From: an uncultured Bacteroidales bacterium
Lineage (GTDB): Bacteria > Bacteroidota > Bacteroidia > Bacteroidales > Bacteroidaceae
Reading direction: 5' to 3'
Length of the DNA stretch: 64,000 nucleotides
Assembly (NCBI GenBank): GCA_902779165.1
Contig: CACZAN010000016.1
Span: 1-64,000, forward strand
Part shown: positions 26,040 through 35,927 of the stretch, piece by piece
How positions within the stretch are numbered: position 1 is the stretch's first letter
Layout of the letters: every line of letters begins with the position of its first letter
Made by a program: the position numbers and the translations under genes
The notes under the pieces: model-generated
Told to the model about the DNA's origin: nothing
Databases searched by the model: none
What the model saw: the letters and a program-made list of their open reading frames with translations, nothing else

Positions 26040-28208
26040 ATGAAGAAGATTTCATTTCTATATTTATTATTCTTTGTATTCTTCTTCTCTTCCTGCCGCG
26101 AAGATGCCGAAGGGACGGGGAAGGGCAGGAGGCAGAACGTGCTCACCTACAAGGTGGCCGTAATCATGCCTGCCAGCCAGCAGGAGCGATGGGAGCGTAC
26201 GGCACAGTGGGCTCTGGAGAACCTGGAACTGGCACAGGACACCTTCTCCACCAAGGTACGCCTGGAACTCGAATGGTTCGACGAGGACGATGAGGAGCAT
26301 CTCGCAGACTTCGCGCGCCGCGTGGATGCTGACCCACAATACAAGGCCATCATCGGCCCCATGAAGACACGCAACGCATACCTCGTAGGCAACATCTGCG
26401 AGAACAACCAGACCACACTCCTGCTGCCACAATGTACCTCCGTAGAGGTGCAACGCTTTTTTGCCGAGTCACCCAACGTGTTCAACCTCACACAGAGCGA
26501 TATCGGGCAGATAGAGGTCATGATCTCGTGCGCTCTGGCCCGGAAAGCGAAGTCCGTCAGCCTGCTCACACACTATGGAAACCCCGCCGACAGCGCCAGC
26601 ATCCTCTCCTACGGCTCCACCTTCCATGACTGGGTCGGCTTCCTCGCTTCTGAAGCCGGACTCGATATCGACACCATCTGCACCTACACAGACGAGACCT
26701 CCTTGCAACGCGCAGTCCTCGGACTCTCCGACCTTTATGCACATGCACACTACGACAGCATCAACAGCGTGCTCCTCTTTGCACCCGAAACTCCCCGCGA
26801 GTTGCTCCTCTTTGATCAGTACGCCGGCTCCATGTTCGCCACGGCCGGACACGGACACAACCGTCCCCTCACCATCTGCAGCGATGCCAGCGTCGGCGAT
26901 ATCGTGGAAAAGGGCATCAGCAATCACGGCGAATACGAAGGCATAGATATTGCCGCGTCTGCCACTTCAGGATTCGTGCCAGCCTATCAGGCACGATTCA
27001 GCGGAGATGAAGAACCCATCGACGGCGAGCCACAGCTCTTCGATGCACTCTACATCCTCACCTTCGCACTCACCATAGACAGCCAGAACCTCAACGACGC
27101 CATCGTCAGACTCGTAACGTCCGATAGCGATTATATTTTCTCCTGGATGCCCGACGACACACGCCTCTTCCTCTCTTTTGCACAAAATGGCATCATCGCC
27201 AATCCCTCCGGAGTCATCGGAGAATGGGCCTTCGACGAAAGATACCATTCCGCCGTCCTCACTACCACGTACCGGCACTGGTATCTCGCACAAAACCAAT
27301 ATACTACCATAGAGTACATCACCCTCAACAACTCACGCCGCTCTGTCTCCAGCGAACAGATCTGGCAGATGAACGCCACCGTTGACGACGCCGTCACCGA
27401 GACTAAAATCTCCGAAAACTACTACGACGAACTCAAGGACAACTACGCCGTCATCGTTGCTGCTTCCAACGGATGGGCCAACTACCGCCATCAGGCCGAC
27501 GCGCTCGACATCTATCAGATGCTACGCCAGAACGGCTACGACGATGACCACATCCTGCTCATCATGGAAGACGACATCGCCGACGAAGAGCGGAACATCT
27601 ATCCCGGAGAGGTGCGTATTACTCCCGACGGAGAAAACCTCCATCGCGACGTCATCGTCGATTATAAGCCATCTGCACTCACTGCGAAGGACTTGTATAA
27701 CATCCTGACCGGACAACCTGGAACCCGTACACCCACAGTCCTCAACGCCACCCCTGCGGACAACGTCTTCTTCTTCTGGAGCGGACACGGAAACGACGGA
27801 GTCCTGTATTTCGACCGCAAAAGCATCTACGACAACGAGATGAGGGACATACTGGTCGGAATGAAGCAATTCGACAAGTTCCGCAAGCTCTTCCTCGTCA
27901 TCGAGACATGCCGCGCAGGAAGCATCGCACAGCAATGTACAGGCATTCCCGGACTGCTCATGCTCACCGCCGCCAACAACCGCGAGAGCTCACTGGCAGA
28001 CATCATGCATCCGCAGATGGGAATATGGATGTCCAATGCCTTTACCCGCGCTTTTTGCACCGCCATAGATCACGATCACAACATCTCGATTCGTAATCTT
28101 TATTACGAGGTGGCGCGCCAGACCGTAGGCTCCCATGCAACCTTATACAACGTGGAGAACTACGGCAACATGTTCACCAACACCTTCAATGAGTACCTTC
28201 CACGCTGA
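26040..28208 (+). CDS. Lipoprotein fusing a periplasmic-binding-like domain to a legumain/GPI8-type (C13) cysteine protease (722 residues)
   Basis: A lipoprotein signal (VFFFSSC, about residue 20) is followed by a two-lobe binding-type domain at about 35-410 (YKVAVIMPASQQERW, YKAIIGPMKTRNAYLV), as in type I periplasmic-binding proteins. Residues about 468-715 strongly resemble peptidase family C13: YAVIVAASNGWANYRHQADA, LLIMEDDIADEE, FFFWSGHGNDGVLYF with catalytic His583, and LFLVIETCRAGS with catalytic Cys624. The spacing and order match legumain and the GPI-transamidase subunit GPI8, which cut after Asn/Asp or cut and transfer. Both catalytic residues are present, so activity is expected. 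It ends the MACPF lipoprotein cluster. One reading is that ligand binding controls a protease acting on the MACPF proteins or their target; this is inference. Clan CD proteases of this type are not common in bacteria. Confidence 0.8.
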   Translation: MKKISFLYLLFFVFFFSSCREDAEGTGKGRRQNVLTYKVAVIMPASQQERWERTAQWALENLELAQDTFSTKVRLELEWFDEDDEEHLADFARRVDADPQYKAIIGPMKTRNAYLVGNICENNQTTLLLPQCTSVEVQRFFAESPNVFNLTQSDIGQIEVMISCALARKAKSVSLLTHYGNPADSASILSYGSTFHDWVGFLASEAGLDIDTICTYTDETSLQRAVLGLSDLYAHAHYDSINSVLLFAPETPRELLLFDQYAGSMFATAGHGHNRPLTICSDASVGDIVEKGISNHGEYEGIDIAASATSGFVPAYQARFSGDEEPIDGEPQLFDALYILTFALTIDSQNLNDAIVRLVTSDSDYIFSWMPDDTRLFLSFAQNGIIANPSGVIGEWAFDERYHSAVLTTTYRHWYLAQNQYTTIEYITLNNSRRSVSSEQIWQMNATVDDAVTETKISENYYDELKDNYAVIVAASNGWANYRHQADALDIYQMLRQNGYDDDHILLIMEDDIADEERNIYPGEVRITPDGENLHRDVIVDYKPSALTAKDLYNILTGQPGTRTPTVLNATPADNVFFFWSGHGNDGVLYFDRKSIYDNEMRDILVGMKQFDKFRKLFLVIETCRAGSIAQQCTGIPGLLMLTAANNRESSLADIMHPQMGIWMSNAFTRAFCTAIDHDHNISIRNLYYEVARQTVGSHATLYNVENYGNMFTNTFNEYLPR

Positions 28209-28368
28209 ATAATCCGCTGCAAGGTGTTGTGATTTGTTGTATTGCAGATTGCAGTCTTGCAGCGTTCCTTTCTTTGTAGAATGTTGAAATCCGAAGATGG
28301 CGAAGAACAGGGTAATGGAGGGATTTTAACATAAATGAGGCTTTGGATTTAACTTTTTTAGCATTTTG
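28209..28368. other. Intergenic stem-loop and shared repeat segment
   Basis: The arms cgctgcaag (28213-28221) and cttgcagcg (about 28255-28263) are exact inverse complements, forming a possible hairpin after the protease gene. The inner string attgcagattgcagtcttgcag resembles 14368-14389, so it is a dispersed element. No gene is seen. Confidence 0.5.
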
Positions 28369-28400
28369 TTTGGCGGTTAAACAACTTTTTGCTATCTTTG
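28369..28400 (+). promoter_or_regulatory. Promoter of the GldB-like gene
   Basis: TTTG at 28369-28372, 20 bases and TATCTTTG at 28393-28400, followed by cagc, are a near-perfect Bacteroidota promoter. Confidence 0.8.
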
Positions 28401-28451
28401 CAGCGATTTTAAAGAAAGTTTGCGTCAGTTTTTAACAAAGATAAAGACTTT

Positions 28452-29057
28452 ATGAAGCGGCGTTGGATACTTTTCTGCCTCATCATGCTACTGATAGCGG
28501 CCTGCGGTGTCGGGCTGTGGAGTTTGTTTGTAGTGGAGGATTCGGTGGTGGAAGAGGTGCGCATCGAACGCTTCGACCATGTACTTGACGAGTATGTGTC
28601 GCTGGGTAGCGGCACGGCGCTGCACCGAATGAATACCGAGTATCCGCAGCAGACGAAAATGCTGATAGAGGATGTGCTGGCGATGGGGCAGGTGAGCGAC
28701 CCCGATGTGGAGCGCAAGTTGCGCTATGTGTTCCTCGACAGTACGGTGCAGATTCTGCTGGATGAGGTGCATCGCCAATATGGCGATGTCAGCGATTTGG
28801 AGCGTGACTTCAAATTGGCGTTTGAAGAGTTGCGCAAGAAAGATCCATCGTTCCGCACGCCAAAGATCTACGCACAGATTTCGTGCCTGAACCAGAGCAT
28901 CGTTGTCACCGACTCGCTGATCGGCATCAGTCTGGACAAGTATCTGGGCAGCGACTTCCCGCTTTATCAGGAATTCTATTCTCCCGAACAGCGACAGCAG
29001 ATGAACCGCGATGCCATTGTGAGAGATGCTATCAGTGCGTACCTCAGCATAAAGTAA
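28452..29057 (+). CDS. GldB-like lipoprotein (201 residues)
   Basis: The signal ends in a lipobox (LMLLIAAC, about residue 18). The body has the order of the GldB family: VRIERFDHVLDEY near the start and, near the end, SIVVTDSLIGISLDKYLGSDFPLY. GldB is an outer-membrane lipoprotein needed for gliding and type IX secretion in Flavobacteria; Bacteroidales such as Prevotella carry shorter relatives without gliding. The protein is shorter than the usual 300 or more residues and ends at AYLSIK, so it may lack the C-terminal part of the family. A methyltransferase gene follows after a heptamer repeat. Confidence 0.6.
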   Translation: MKRRWILFCLIMLLIAACGVGLWSLFVVEDSVVEEVRIERFDHVLDEYVSLGSGTALHRMNTEYPQQTKMLIEDVLAMGQVSDPDVERKLRYVFLDSTVQILLDEVHRQYGDVSDLERDFKLAFEELRKKDPSFRTPKIYAQISCLNQSIVVTDSLIGISLDKYLGSDFPLYQEFYSPEQRQQMNRDAIVRDAISAYLSIK

Positions 29058-29070
29058 TCGTCCCCCCCTT

Positions 29071-29161
29071 AAACTCTAAACTCTAAACCCTAAACTCTAA
29101 ACTCTAAACTATAGACTCTAAACTCTAAACTCTAAACTCTAAACTCTAAACTCTAAACTCT
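29071..29161. repeat. Heptamer tandem repeat AAACTCT (13 units)
   Basis: Thirteen 7-bp units, ten of them exact aaactct and three with one substitution each (aaaccct, aaactat, agactct), fill the gap between the GldB-like gene and the methyltransferase start at 29172. Confidence 0.92.
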
Positions 29162-29171
29162 ACCCATCCCC

Positions 29172-29876
29172 TTGTCCCCTGCTCTTTATCTTATTCCAGT
29201 AGAATTGGGCGACACGTCTCAGGAACGTGTTTTGCCGGCGTATAATCGCGAAGTTATTCTGGGCATCCGCCATTTTATTGTGGAGGAGGTGAGGTCGGCG
29301 CGCAGGTTCCTGAAACGTGTGGACCGCGATATAGATATCGACAGCCTGACTTTTTACCCGATGGGCAAACATGCCGATGCGACGCTCTTTGCCAGTTACC
29401 TGCGTCCGCTGGAAGCCGGCGAGGCGATGGGTGTGATATCTGAAGCGGGGTGTCCGGCGGTGGCCGACCCGGGGGCAGATGTGGTGGCGATAGCGCAGAA
29501 GAAAGGGTTGAGGGTGGTGCCGCTGGTGGGGCCCTCATCGATGATTTTGGCGGTGATGGCCTCGGGGTTGAACGGTCAGAGCTTTGCCTTCCACGGTTAC
29601 CTGCCGATAGATGCGACAGAGCGGGTGAAGCGCCTGAAGCAGTTAGAGGTGAGGGCACAGCAGGAGCATCAGACGCAGTTGTTCATTGAGACGCCCTATC
29701 GCAACGCGAAGTTGTTCGAGACGTTGTGTTCAACATTACGCCCGCAGACACGTATCTGTGTGGCTGCGGGCATAACGACGGATGAGGAATGGATTCAGAC
29801 AAAGACGGTTGCCGAGTGGCGCCGCCAGCGTTTGCCGGACCTCTCAAAGATACCGGCCATCTTCCTTATGGGTTGA
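29172..29876 (+). CDS. RsmI-like SAM-dependent methyltransferase (tetrapyrrole-methylase fold, 234 residues)
   Basis: The best start is TTG at 29172, just 10 bases after the heptamer repeat; the repeat leaves no upstream ATG in this frame. Motifs of the tetrapyrrole-methylase fold are present: LYLIPVELG at the start, ISEAGCPAVADPG near residue 93 and VVPLVGPSSMILAVMASG near 115-132, as in RsmI, which 2'-O-methylates C1402 of 16S rRNA. The N-terminal glycine loop differs from RsmI (PVELGD rather than PTPIGN), so this is the second, divergent COG0313-type paralogue seen in Bacteroidota. The substrate is unknown. Length is near 235, typical for that paralogue. Confidence 0.75.
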   Translation: MSPALYLIPVELGDTSQERVLPAYNREVILGIRHFIVEEVRSARRFLKRVDRDIDIDSLTFYPMGKHADATLFASYLRPLEAGEAMGVISEAGCPAVADPGADVVAIAQKKGLRVVPLVGPSSMILAVMASGLNGQSFAFHGYLPIDATERVKRLKQLEVRAQQEHQTQLFIETPYRNAKLFETLCSTLRPQTRICVAAGITTDEEWIQTKTVAEWRRQRLPDLSKIPAIFLMG

Positions 29877-29890
29877 GCGACGAGAGGGCT

Positions 29891-30619
29891 TTACCAGTCA
29901 TCATCTTCGTTGCCGACGACACCGTTCTTAATGGCTTCTTCGACTTTGTCGATGATGGCGTTGGAGTAGGCGTGGGTCATCACCAGTGCCTTGGCGCAGG
30001 TGCGCTTTTGTGAATCTTTCTCCACAAAGGGGTAGTGGCGGGCAATCTCCCATTTTTCGTCGCGCAGGCGAGGGTTGGTCTTGTCTTCGGCCTTGCGCTT
30101 GGAGTCGCCGAAGGTCTTGTTTTCCTTGTCGGCAACACTGAGCCATCCGCCGCTATCGTCGGCAAGGACATCGTAGGTCTGTACGGTGTAGGTGACGCGC
30201 ACGCGCCCTTCTTTGATATCGAGTCGGATGACGGGGGTTATGCTGACGGAATATCTGTTGAGGGTACCTGTGTGCTCAGCAATGTTCTGGATGGTGGAGG
30301 AGATGATGATGCAGCCGGCATCTTTGTCGTTGAGGGTGATGGCCTGCTTGTCTTGGAAGGTGGCCGTAACCCAGTAGTTGAGGGCTACATACAACTGATC
30401 CTTGGTCTTTCCGGGTGCTTCGATGACCTGCTGGTAGGTCAGCGACTGGTTCTTGTCAAGTGTGAGCGTTGATGCCAGATTCTTGGCGGCATCCAACCAT
30501 TTGTCGCCCCAGCGTTCCTTAGCGTAGGCTTCGAGGTCGGCTCCTCTGAGCACTTGTGCTTCTGCGGCGATGGAGGCGCAGAGGCAGGCGAGGATAAAGA
30601 GTATTCTGTTTATCTTCAT
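29891..30619 (-). CDS. DUF4468-type exported protein (242 residues)
   Basis: A signal peptide (ILFILACLCASIAAEAQ) precedes a domain of about 100 residues (KTKDQLYVALNYWVTATF, GCIIISSTIQ, VRVTYTVQTYDV) that fits DUF4468, a TBP-like fold with unknown role common in Bacteroidota exported proteins. The C-terminus is basic then acidic (GNEDDDW). It starts 11 bases after the regulator gene's stop, so it is likely the last gene of the fucosidase operon. Its 3' end lies 14 bases from the converging methyltransferase gene. Confidence 0.7.
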   Translation of the reverse strand: MKINRILFILACLCASIAAEAQVLRGADLEAYAKERWGDKWLDAAKNLASTLTLDKNQSLTYQQVIEAPGKTKDQLYVALNYWVTATFQDKQAITLNDKDAGCIIISSTIQNIAEHTGTLNRYSVSITPVIRLDIKEGRVRVTYTVQTYDVLADDSGGWLSVADKENKTFGDSKRKAEDKTNPRLRDEKWEIARHYPFVEKDSQKRTCAKALVMTHAYSNAIIDKVEEAIKNGVVGNEDDDW

Positions 30620-30630
30620 GGTGATGTGGA

Positions 30631-33318
30631 TTATGAATGATTCTGTTCGATGAAATCACGAGGCGAGATTCCAAAATGTTTGCGGAATACGGTGGAGAAG
30701 TATCCCAGGTTGGAGAATCCTACGGTGTAGGCCACCTGTGTGATGTTCAGTTTCTGTTCGCGCAGCAGGCGTGCCGCCTGTTCGAGGCGGATGTTGCGGA
30801 TGAACTCTGTGACAGGCAAGCCCGTGAGTTCCTTCATCTTTCGGTGCAGGTGTGCACGGCTGATGCCAGCGTCGGCGCATAGCTGTTCGACGGTGAAGTC
30901 GCTGTCGCCCAAATGCTGGTTGACACTCTGGATAACACGATCCATGAGTGCCTCGTCGTTGCCTCGCACCTCCGGTCGTTCCATCTTATCGACGACGTGA
31001 ACGGCATTGCCGTAGGAGTTCAGTTGCTGGCGACGGCTCTGTACCACACGGGCGATGGCACGGCGTAGGTCGTCGAGTGTCAGCGGGGTATTCTCGTCCT
31101 GAGTAGCACTTATGAGCAGATGTAATTTCTCGCGATCCATCTGGTGCTGGACGTGGCGGCGGTAGGCGTAGGCAAAGGCGGCAGCCACTGCCAGCGCAAG
31201 CAGCAGATAGACTAAGTAGGCACCTGTAGACTTCCACCAAGGCGGACGTACCGTGATGAGGTAGGTCTCGGTGGGAGTATAGGCTCCAGCGCAGCGGGCG
31301 CGCACCTCGAGGTGGTAGCTGCCTGGTGAGAGATGGCTGAATGCAATGCCATTAGCCCCCTTGGTCGTCTGCTGCCAGCGCGACTCGCCTTTCATGCGGT
31401 ATTCAAAGGATACACCTTCGGCAACGGCAAAGTCGAGCAGCGAGAATTCCAGACGGAAGGTAGCGTCGACATAGCTGATGCTGAAATGATGACAGTCGGC
31501 TACGGGGGCTTCCATCACGGCTTTGCCATTGCTGCGAGTGAGCGTATTGGCGGGTTGTCCGCCAATGACGAAGGCGGTCAGATGCACATTGTACTGCTGA
31601 TTGCCGGCGTGGCGAATGTCATCGGGCTGGAAGGAAGTGATGCCGTCGGCTGTGCCGAAGTAAATCTTGCCGTCGGCAGCTTGGAGTCCGGCTCCCTGCA
31701 CGAATTCGCGCTCTTTCAGACCATAGGCACCGACATACGCTACCAGTGTCTCTTCTTTCGGGCGATACTGCCAGATGCCCTCGTTGGTGCTGAACCAGAT
31801 ATCGCCTTCTGCATCTTCAGTGATGTAGCAGATGGTTTTGCCACGCATGGGCTCCAGGGCTGCTTCGTTTCTCAGTCCTTGGTCGTGAGACCAGCGCTGA
31901 ACGCCATGTTCTGAGGCCAGAATGACATCGTCAGAAGCAAGAACTTTCAGCGCGGTACAGTACTGCCGGCCATTGAGTTCTGCCCATCCTTCTGATCTGA
32001 AGGAATGTGCGATAGGGTCGTAGCAGTCAACACCCGATGAAGTGGCAATCCATAAACGACCGCGGGAATCGGTGTCGATGGAGAATATCCAGTCGTTGGA
32101 CAGACGGCCGCGGCCAATGGTGTCGGTGTCGTTCATCGTCAGATAGCGGCGCACAGAGTGCTTGTCGGTGTCATAGAGATAGAGTCCGTTGCCAAAGGCC
32201 GAGATGGCCAACAGGTGGTCGCCCACCTCCTTGATGATATTCACGCGGTCGCCAGGGAACTGTTCGAGACGTTGTGCATGACCTGTCTGTGGGTCGTAGG
32301 ACCACAGGCCATTGCTGGTGCCCAGCCAGTAGCGGTCCTCGCTGTCGCAGTAGAGTGTGGACACGCCCATTGGAGCTGAGGGATGCGCCTGGATATGGCC
32401 TTCGGCATCGAAGCCATAAACTCCGTCACCCTCCACAGAACACCAGATAAGAGGGCTTGTGGCAGAGGTGGTGATGGACGAGACGCATGTGCCCGTCACC
32501 TGTCTTTGTGCAGCAAAACTCCACGTCTGGAACAGCGGTGCACGATTCAGTGGCACCATCAGCAGTCCTCGCTGTTGGCAACCAGCCCAGAGGTTGCCGC
32601 CCCGATCTATGAACAAAGCCCTGATGTTTGTGCGGTTGAGGTCCACGCCAGCCAAGGCCACTTCCATAGGCCGAAGTGTACGTTCATGGGCAGGGAGGAA
32701 GAAGAGTCCGTTCCCGCGCGTTCCTATATAAATATTTCCGTTTGTATCCTGAACTGAGCAGGTCAGCGTCATGCCCGTTGGTGTCAAGGGGCGTAGCTCG
32801 GGTGCCAGTGTCTCTTCAGGGATGAATGCTTCTTCTCCCTCGGGTATGCTACCATCCTTGGGCTGTGCCGTGAGGTCTGAGGCATTAACGAGGAAGGTGC
32901 CGAAGCCTGCAGTTCCCACTGCCATACTGCCGTCGTGCTGTGGGGCGAGTTTGCTCACTCGAGGGACGATACTGTCAGGGAAGCTGACGGGCATAAAATT
33001 GTCTGTAGCGCGGTCGTAGAGCAAAAGTCCACGAGCCGTACCCACCCACAGGCGTCCGTCGTTGTCTGAACATAGAACGGATATTTCGCCCAGACGCTCA
33101 CCGCCTGTCTCGATGGGCAAGGATGCCTCGGTGAAGGTGTAGCCATCAAAGCGGTTGAGGCCATGATCCGTACCCACCCATAAGAATCCGTCGGCCGTCT
33201 GTGTGATGGCGGTGATGAGGGTACTACTGAGGCGGTCGGGGCCGTAGAAATGAGGTGTTTGTGCGCAGAGCCCAAGGGCGGTCAGCAATGCTGCCGCGAA
33301 TATTGCGATTCTATTCAT
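30631..33318 (-). CDS. Membrane regulator with propeller sensor and AraC-type DNA-binding domain, lacking a histidine kinase (895 residues)
   Basis: A signal peptide is followed by two-component-regulator propeller repeats ([35 protein letters not shown] and others to about 600), a Y_Y_Y-like beta-sandwich (about 620-690) and one membrane helix (about 695-715). The cytoplasmic part then runs directly to an AraC-type double HTH ([39 protein letters not shown]). In the hybrid two-component systems of polysaccharide loci a histidine kinase and receiver lie between; here only about 80 residues do, and no H-box or ATP-binding motif is visible. So this is a one-component variant whose signal must pass mechanically. 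It overlaps the GH95 gene by 8 bases and probably controls it. Confidence 0.8.
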   Translation of the reverse strand: MNRIAIFAAALLTALGLCAQTPHFYGPDRLSSTLITAITQTADGFLWVGTDHGLNRFDGYTFTEASLPIETGGERLGEISVLCSDNDGRLWVGTARGLLLYDRATDNFMPVSFPDSIVPRVSKLAPQHDGSMAVGTAGFGTFLVNASDLTAQPKDGSIPEGEEAFIPEETLAPELRPLTPTGMTLTCSVQDTNGNIYIGTRGNGLFFLPAHERTLRPMEVALAGVDLNRTNIRALFIDRGGNLWAGCQQRGLLMVPLNRAPLFQTWSFAAQRQVTGTCVSSITTSATSPLIWCSVEGDGVYGFDAEGHIQAHPSAPMGVSTLYCDSEDRYWLGTSNGLWSYDPQTGHAQRLEQFPGDRVNIIKEVGDHLLAISAFGNGLYLYDTDKHSVRRYLTMNDTDTIGRGRLSNDWIFSIDTDSRGRLWIATSSGVDCYDPIAHSFRSEGWAELNGRQYCTALKVLASDDVILASEHGVQRWSHDQGLRNEAALEPMRGKTICYITEDAEGDIWFSTNEGIWQYRPKEETLVAYVGAYGLKEREFVQGAGLQAADGKIYFGTADGITSFQPDDIRHAGNQQYNVHLTAFVIGGQPANTLTRSNGKAVMEAPVADCHHFSISYVDATFRLEFSLLDFAVAEGVSFEYRMKGESRWQQTTKGANGIAFSHLSPGSYHLEVRARCAGAYTPTETYLITVRPPWWKSTGAYLVYLLLALAVAAAFAYAYRRHVQHQMDREKLHLLISATQDENTPLTLDDLRRAIARVVQSRRQQLNSYGNAVHVVDKMERPEVRGNDEALMDRVIQSVNQHLGDSDFTVEQLCADAGISRAHLHRKMKELTGLPVTEFIRNIRLEQAARLLREQKLNITQVAYTVGFSNLGYFSTVFRKHFGISPRDFIEQNHS

Positions 33319-35866
33319 TTGCTGTCGTCAATTCGATGATGTCGCCAGGACGAGTATTCACGTCATATTCGTAGACTGTGGCTACGGTTGGCGTCTGGTG
33401 GGTGGTCGCTTCAGCAGAAATAAGCGGCTGGCGCACATTTGCTGAATACAGAAGAGGATTCTTGCAGGAACCTGATGCTACGCGCAATCCGCTGCCTTTC
33501 AGAGGCTTGCCCGAGCGCAGACGCAGGACACCTCCCAAGCGGCTGTGGACGGTGGCACGAGTCAAGGTGCAGTCTTTCCATTCGATGTCCACTTCGAAAC
33601 CGCCACGGGCCACGAGTCCGTGTACGCTGCCTTCAGTCCACTTCGAAGGTAGTGCCGGCAGCAGGTGTACCGCACCGTCGTGGCTCTGGAGCAGCATCTC
33701 GGCAATACCAGCGGTGGCACCGAAATTCCCGTCGATTTGGAAGGGCGGGTGGGCGTCGAAGAGGTTCGGATACATGCGTCCCTGAGGATAGAAGCGGGCC
33801 TGAGAGTCATCGGGTAGTGGATGCAGCAGGTTTGTAAGGATGGTCAGTGCGTGATCACCGTCCTGCAAGCGTGCCCAGAAATTGGTCTTCCAACCCAGAC
33901 TCCAGCCAGTAGCTTGGTCGCCACGCTGTCGGAGTGTTGTGGCGGCAGCGGCGAAGAGCTCGGGGTGGGTATACGGAGAAATCTGGTTTGAAGGATAGAG
34001 GCCATAGAGGTGCGAGACGTGGCGGTGCTCATCCTTCGGGTCGTCGGCATCCTCCAGCCATTCTTGCAGCTGACCGTAACGGCCCACCTGCATGGGGGGC
34101 AGCTGGGCGAGAGCTGTGCTGAGTGAATCCCTGAAACGGCGCGATTCTCCTACGATACGCCCAGCCTCCAACGCCTGTGAGAGCACGTCGAAGACAATCT
34201 GGTTGTCCATTGTGGCACCAGACGTGATGGGCACTTTGCCCATGGGGCCGTGCTCCGGCGATACGGAAGGAGCCATCACGAGCCATCCTTTCTGTGGATG
34301 AGGCTTCAGGTAGTCGAGGCAGAACAGCGCTGCACCGCGAAGAACTGGGTAGTAGCGACGCAGGAACTCGCGGTCACCCGTATAGAGGTAATGTTGCCAC
34401 AGATGAGTGGTCAGCCAGGCGCCGCCACAGGGGAACAGTCCCCAGAACGAACCGTCGACAACACCCGTGATGCGCCAGAGATCCGTATTGTGGTGGGCCA
34501 CCCAGCCGCGACAGCCGTACATCGTGCGAGCCGTCTCCACACCCGTAAGGCTGAGATCCTGAATCATAGAGAACAGCGGTTCGGCTGTTTCGGTCAGGTT
34601 ACAGACCTCCGAGGGCCAGTAGTTCATCTCGGCATTGATGTTTATGGTGTACTTCGAATCCCAGGGAGCGAAACGCTTGTCGTTCCAGATGCCCTGCAGG
34701 TTCGCGGGCTGACCGCCAGGCTGCGAACTGCTGATGAGCAGGTAGCGGCCGTAGTTGAACAGCAGTGCCACCAGCGCCTGGTCACCAGGGGCGTTGGATA
34801 AATTATCCTGATGTTGGGGCTGTCTTCCCCCGGGTCTGCCGCCTCGCGGTCCTCTTGGCGGGTTGGCAAAGGCTTCCAATCGTCGGTCGGTGGGCAGCAG
34901 GCTTTGCTCGCTGGAAGGTAGTGTCAGGCTGACGCGGTCGAACTGCTGACGATAAGTCGCAACATGGCGACTAAGCAGCGAGGCATAGTCCTTCGCCAGC
35001 GCAGCATCCATGCGGCGGCGGTTCTTCTGTGCCGCATTACCGCTGACGTTATTGTAGCTTACAAAGTTCGTGGCAGCGGAGATGAATAGCGTGGCTGTGG
35101 TGGCTCCGTGCACCGTGAGGTTATCAGAACTGGCTTCCAAAGTGCCGTCTGTCAGGATGTGGACGAGGCACTCGGCCTTCAGTGAGGCTGGGATACCCTC
35201 GTGCTCCTCGCCGTCCACCGTCACCAGCATTTCGCCCTCCTGTATCGTGACCTTAGAGGGGGAGGGGCTCTCGTGGGAGAGAGCAAAACTCAGAGCGCCA
35301 ACATGGTCGGCTTCCACGCGGACGATGATAACGCTGTCCGCCATTGATGCAAAAACGGTGCGGCGGATGTTGGTTTCGCCCACACGATAATTCGTCGTAG
35401 TCGTTGCCGTCTGCAAGTCCAGCTCGCGGCGATAGTCATGGGCGCGATGACTGTTCCAGAAATGCATGAACAGACTTCCTAATGAGAGGTAACGCTGTCC
35501 GTGAGGACCCTTTACAAAGTATTGGTCGCAGAGCTTAGCAGCCTCGTCTTCGTGTCCGGCATAGATCAGCTGGCGCACCTCCTCCAGATGTTCGAGAGCC
35601 GAGGGACTGTCGTTGCGATGGGGGCCTCCGCTCCAGAACGTCTCTTCGTTCAGCTGTAGCTCCTCAGTCTCTGTGCCACCATAGACCATGGCCCCAAGAA
35701 TCGAATTACCAACGGGCAGCGCAGACAGCCAGTCCTTAGCGGGCCGGTCATACCACAACTTCAAGGAGGAGTCCTGCCCCCCTGTCTGCTGAGCCTGGAT
35801 ATACGTGGAACAAAATAAGACGACAAGCGCGCACATGGTGCGCATCGGATTATGAATATTACTCAT
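33311..35866 (-). CDS. GH95 alpha-L-fucosidase (851 residues)
   Basis: A signal peptide ([14 protein letters not shown]) is followed by [19 protein letters not shown]-like sequence (here LPVGNS) and [14 protein letters not shown], hallmarks of GH95. These enzymes cleave terminal alpha-1,2-fucose (or alpha-L-galactose) by inversion. Active-site segments are visible: [13 protein letters not shown] near 410 with the paired asparagines, [10 protein letters not shown] near 535 with the general acid glutamate, and [10 protein letters not shown] near 712 with the aspartate. The enzyme should act in the periplasm or at the surface on host mucin or plant glycans. The M at residue 8 is an alternative start. 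It has its own consensus promoter and leads the operon with the regulator and a DUF4468 protein; no SusC/SusD pair is in view. Confidence 0.9.
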   Translation of the reverse strand: MSNIHNPMRTMCALVVLFCSTYIQAQQTGGQDSSLKLWYDRPAKDWLSALPVGNSILGAMVYGGTETEELQLNEETFWSGGPHRNDSPSALEHLEEVRQLIYAGHEDEAAKLCDQYFVKGPHGQRYLSLGSLFMHFWNSHRAHDYRRELDLQTATTTTNYRVGETNIRRTVFASMADSVIIVRVEADHVGALSFALSHESPSPSKVTIQEGEMLVTVDGEEHEGIPASLKAECLVHILTDGTLEASSDNLTVHGATTATLFISAATNFVSYNNVSGNAAQKNRRRMDAALAKDYASLLSRHVATYRQQFDRVSLTLPSSEQSLLPTDRRLEAFANPPRGPRGGRPGGRQPQHQDNLSNAPGDQALVALLFNYGRYLLISSSQPGGQPANLQGIWNDKRFAPWDSKYTININAEMNYWPSEVCNLTETAEPLFSMIQDLSLTGVETARTMYGCRGWVAHHNTDLWRITGVVDGSFWGLFPCGGAWLTTHLWQHYLYTGDREFLRRYYPVLRGAALFCLDYLKPHPQKGWLVMAPSVSPEHGPMGKVPITSGATMDNQIVFDVLSQALEAGRIVGESRRFRDSLSTALAQLPPMQVGRYGQLQEWLEDADDPKDEHRHVSHLYGLYPSNQISPYTHPELFAAAATTLRQRGDQATGWSLGWKTNFWARLQDGDHALTILTNLLHPLPDDSQARFYPQGRMYPNLFDAHPPFQIDGNFGATAGIAEMLLQSHDGAVHLLPALPSKWTEGSVHGLVARGGFEVDIEWKDCTLTRATVHSRLGGVLRLRSGKPLKGSGLRVASGSCKNPLLYSANVRQPLISAEATTHQTPTVATVYEYDVNTRPGDIIELTTANE

Positions 35867-35895
35867 ATTGCGGACGAATATTGCGAATTACGGCA

Positions 35896-35927
35896 CAAAG
35901 GTAGAAATAAATTCTGAATGCAACAAA
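35896..35927 (-). promoter_or_regulatory. Promoter of the fucosidase operon
   Basis: On the minus strand TTTG (35924-35927), 20 bases and TACCTTTG (35896-35903) match the Bacteroidota consensus; the ATG lies about 30 bases downstream. Confidence 0.8.

Noticed and set aside
29071-29161. Telomere-like repeat (one unit is aaaccct)
   Set aside because: Only one of 13 units has the telomere form; it is a bacterial heptamer microsatellite.
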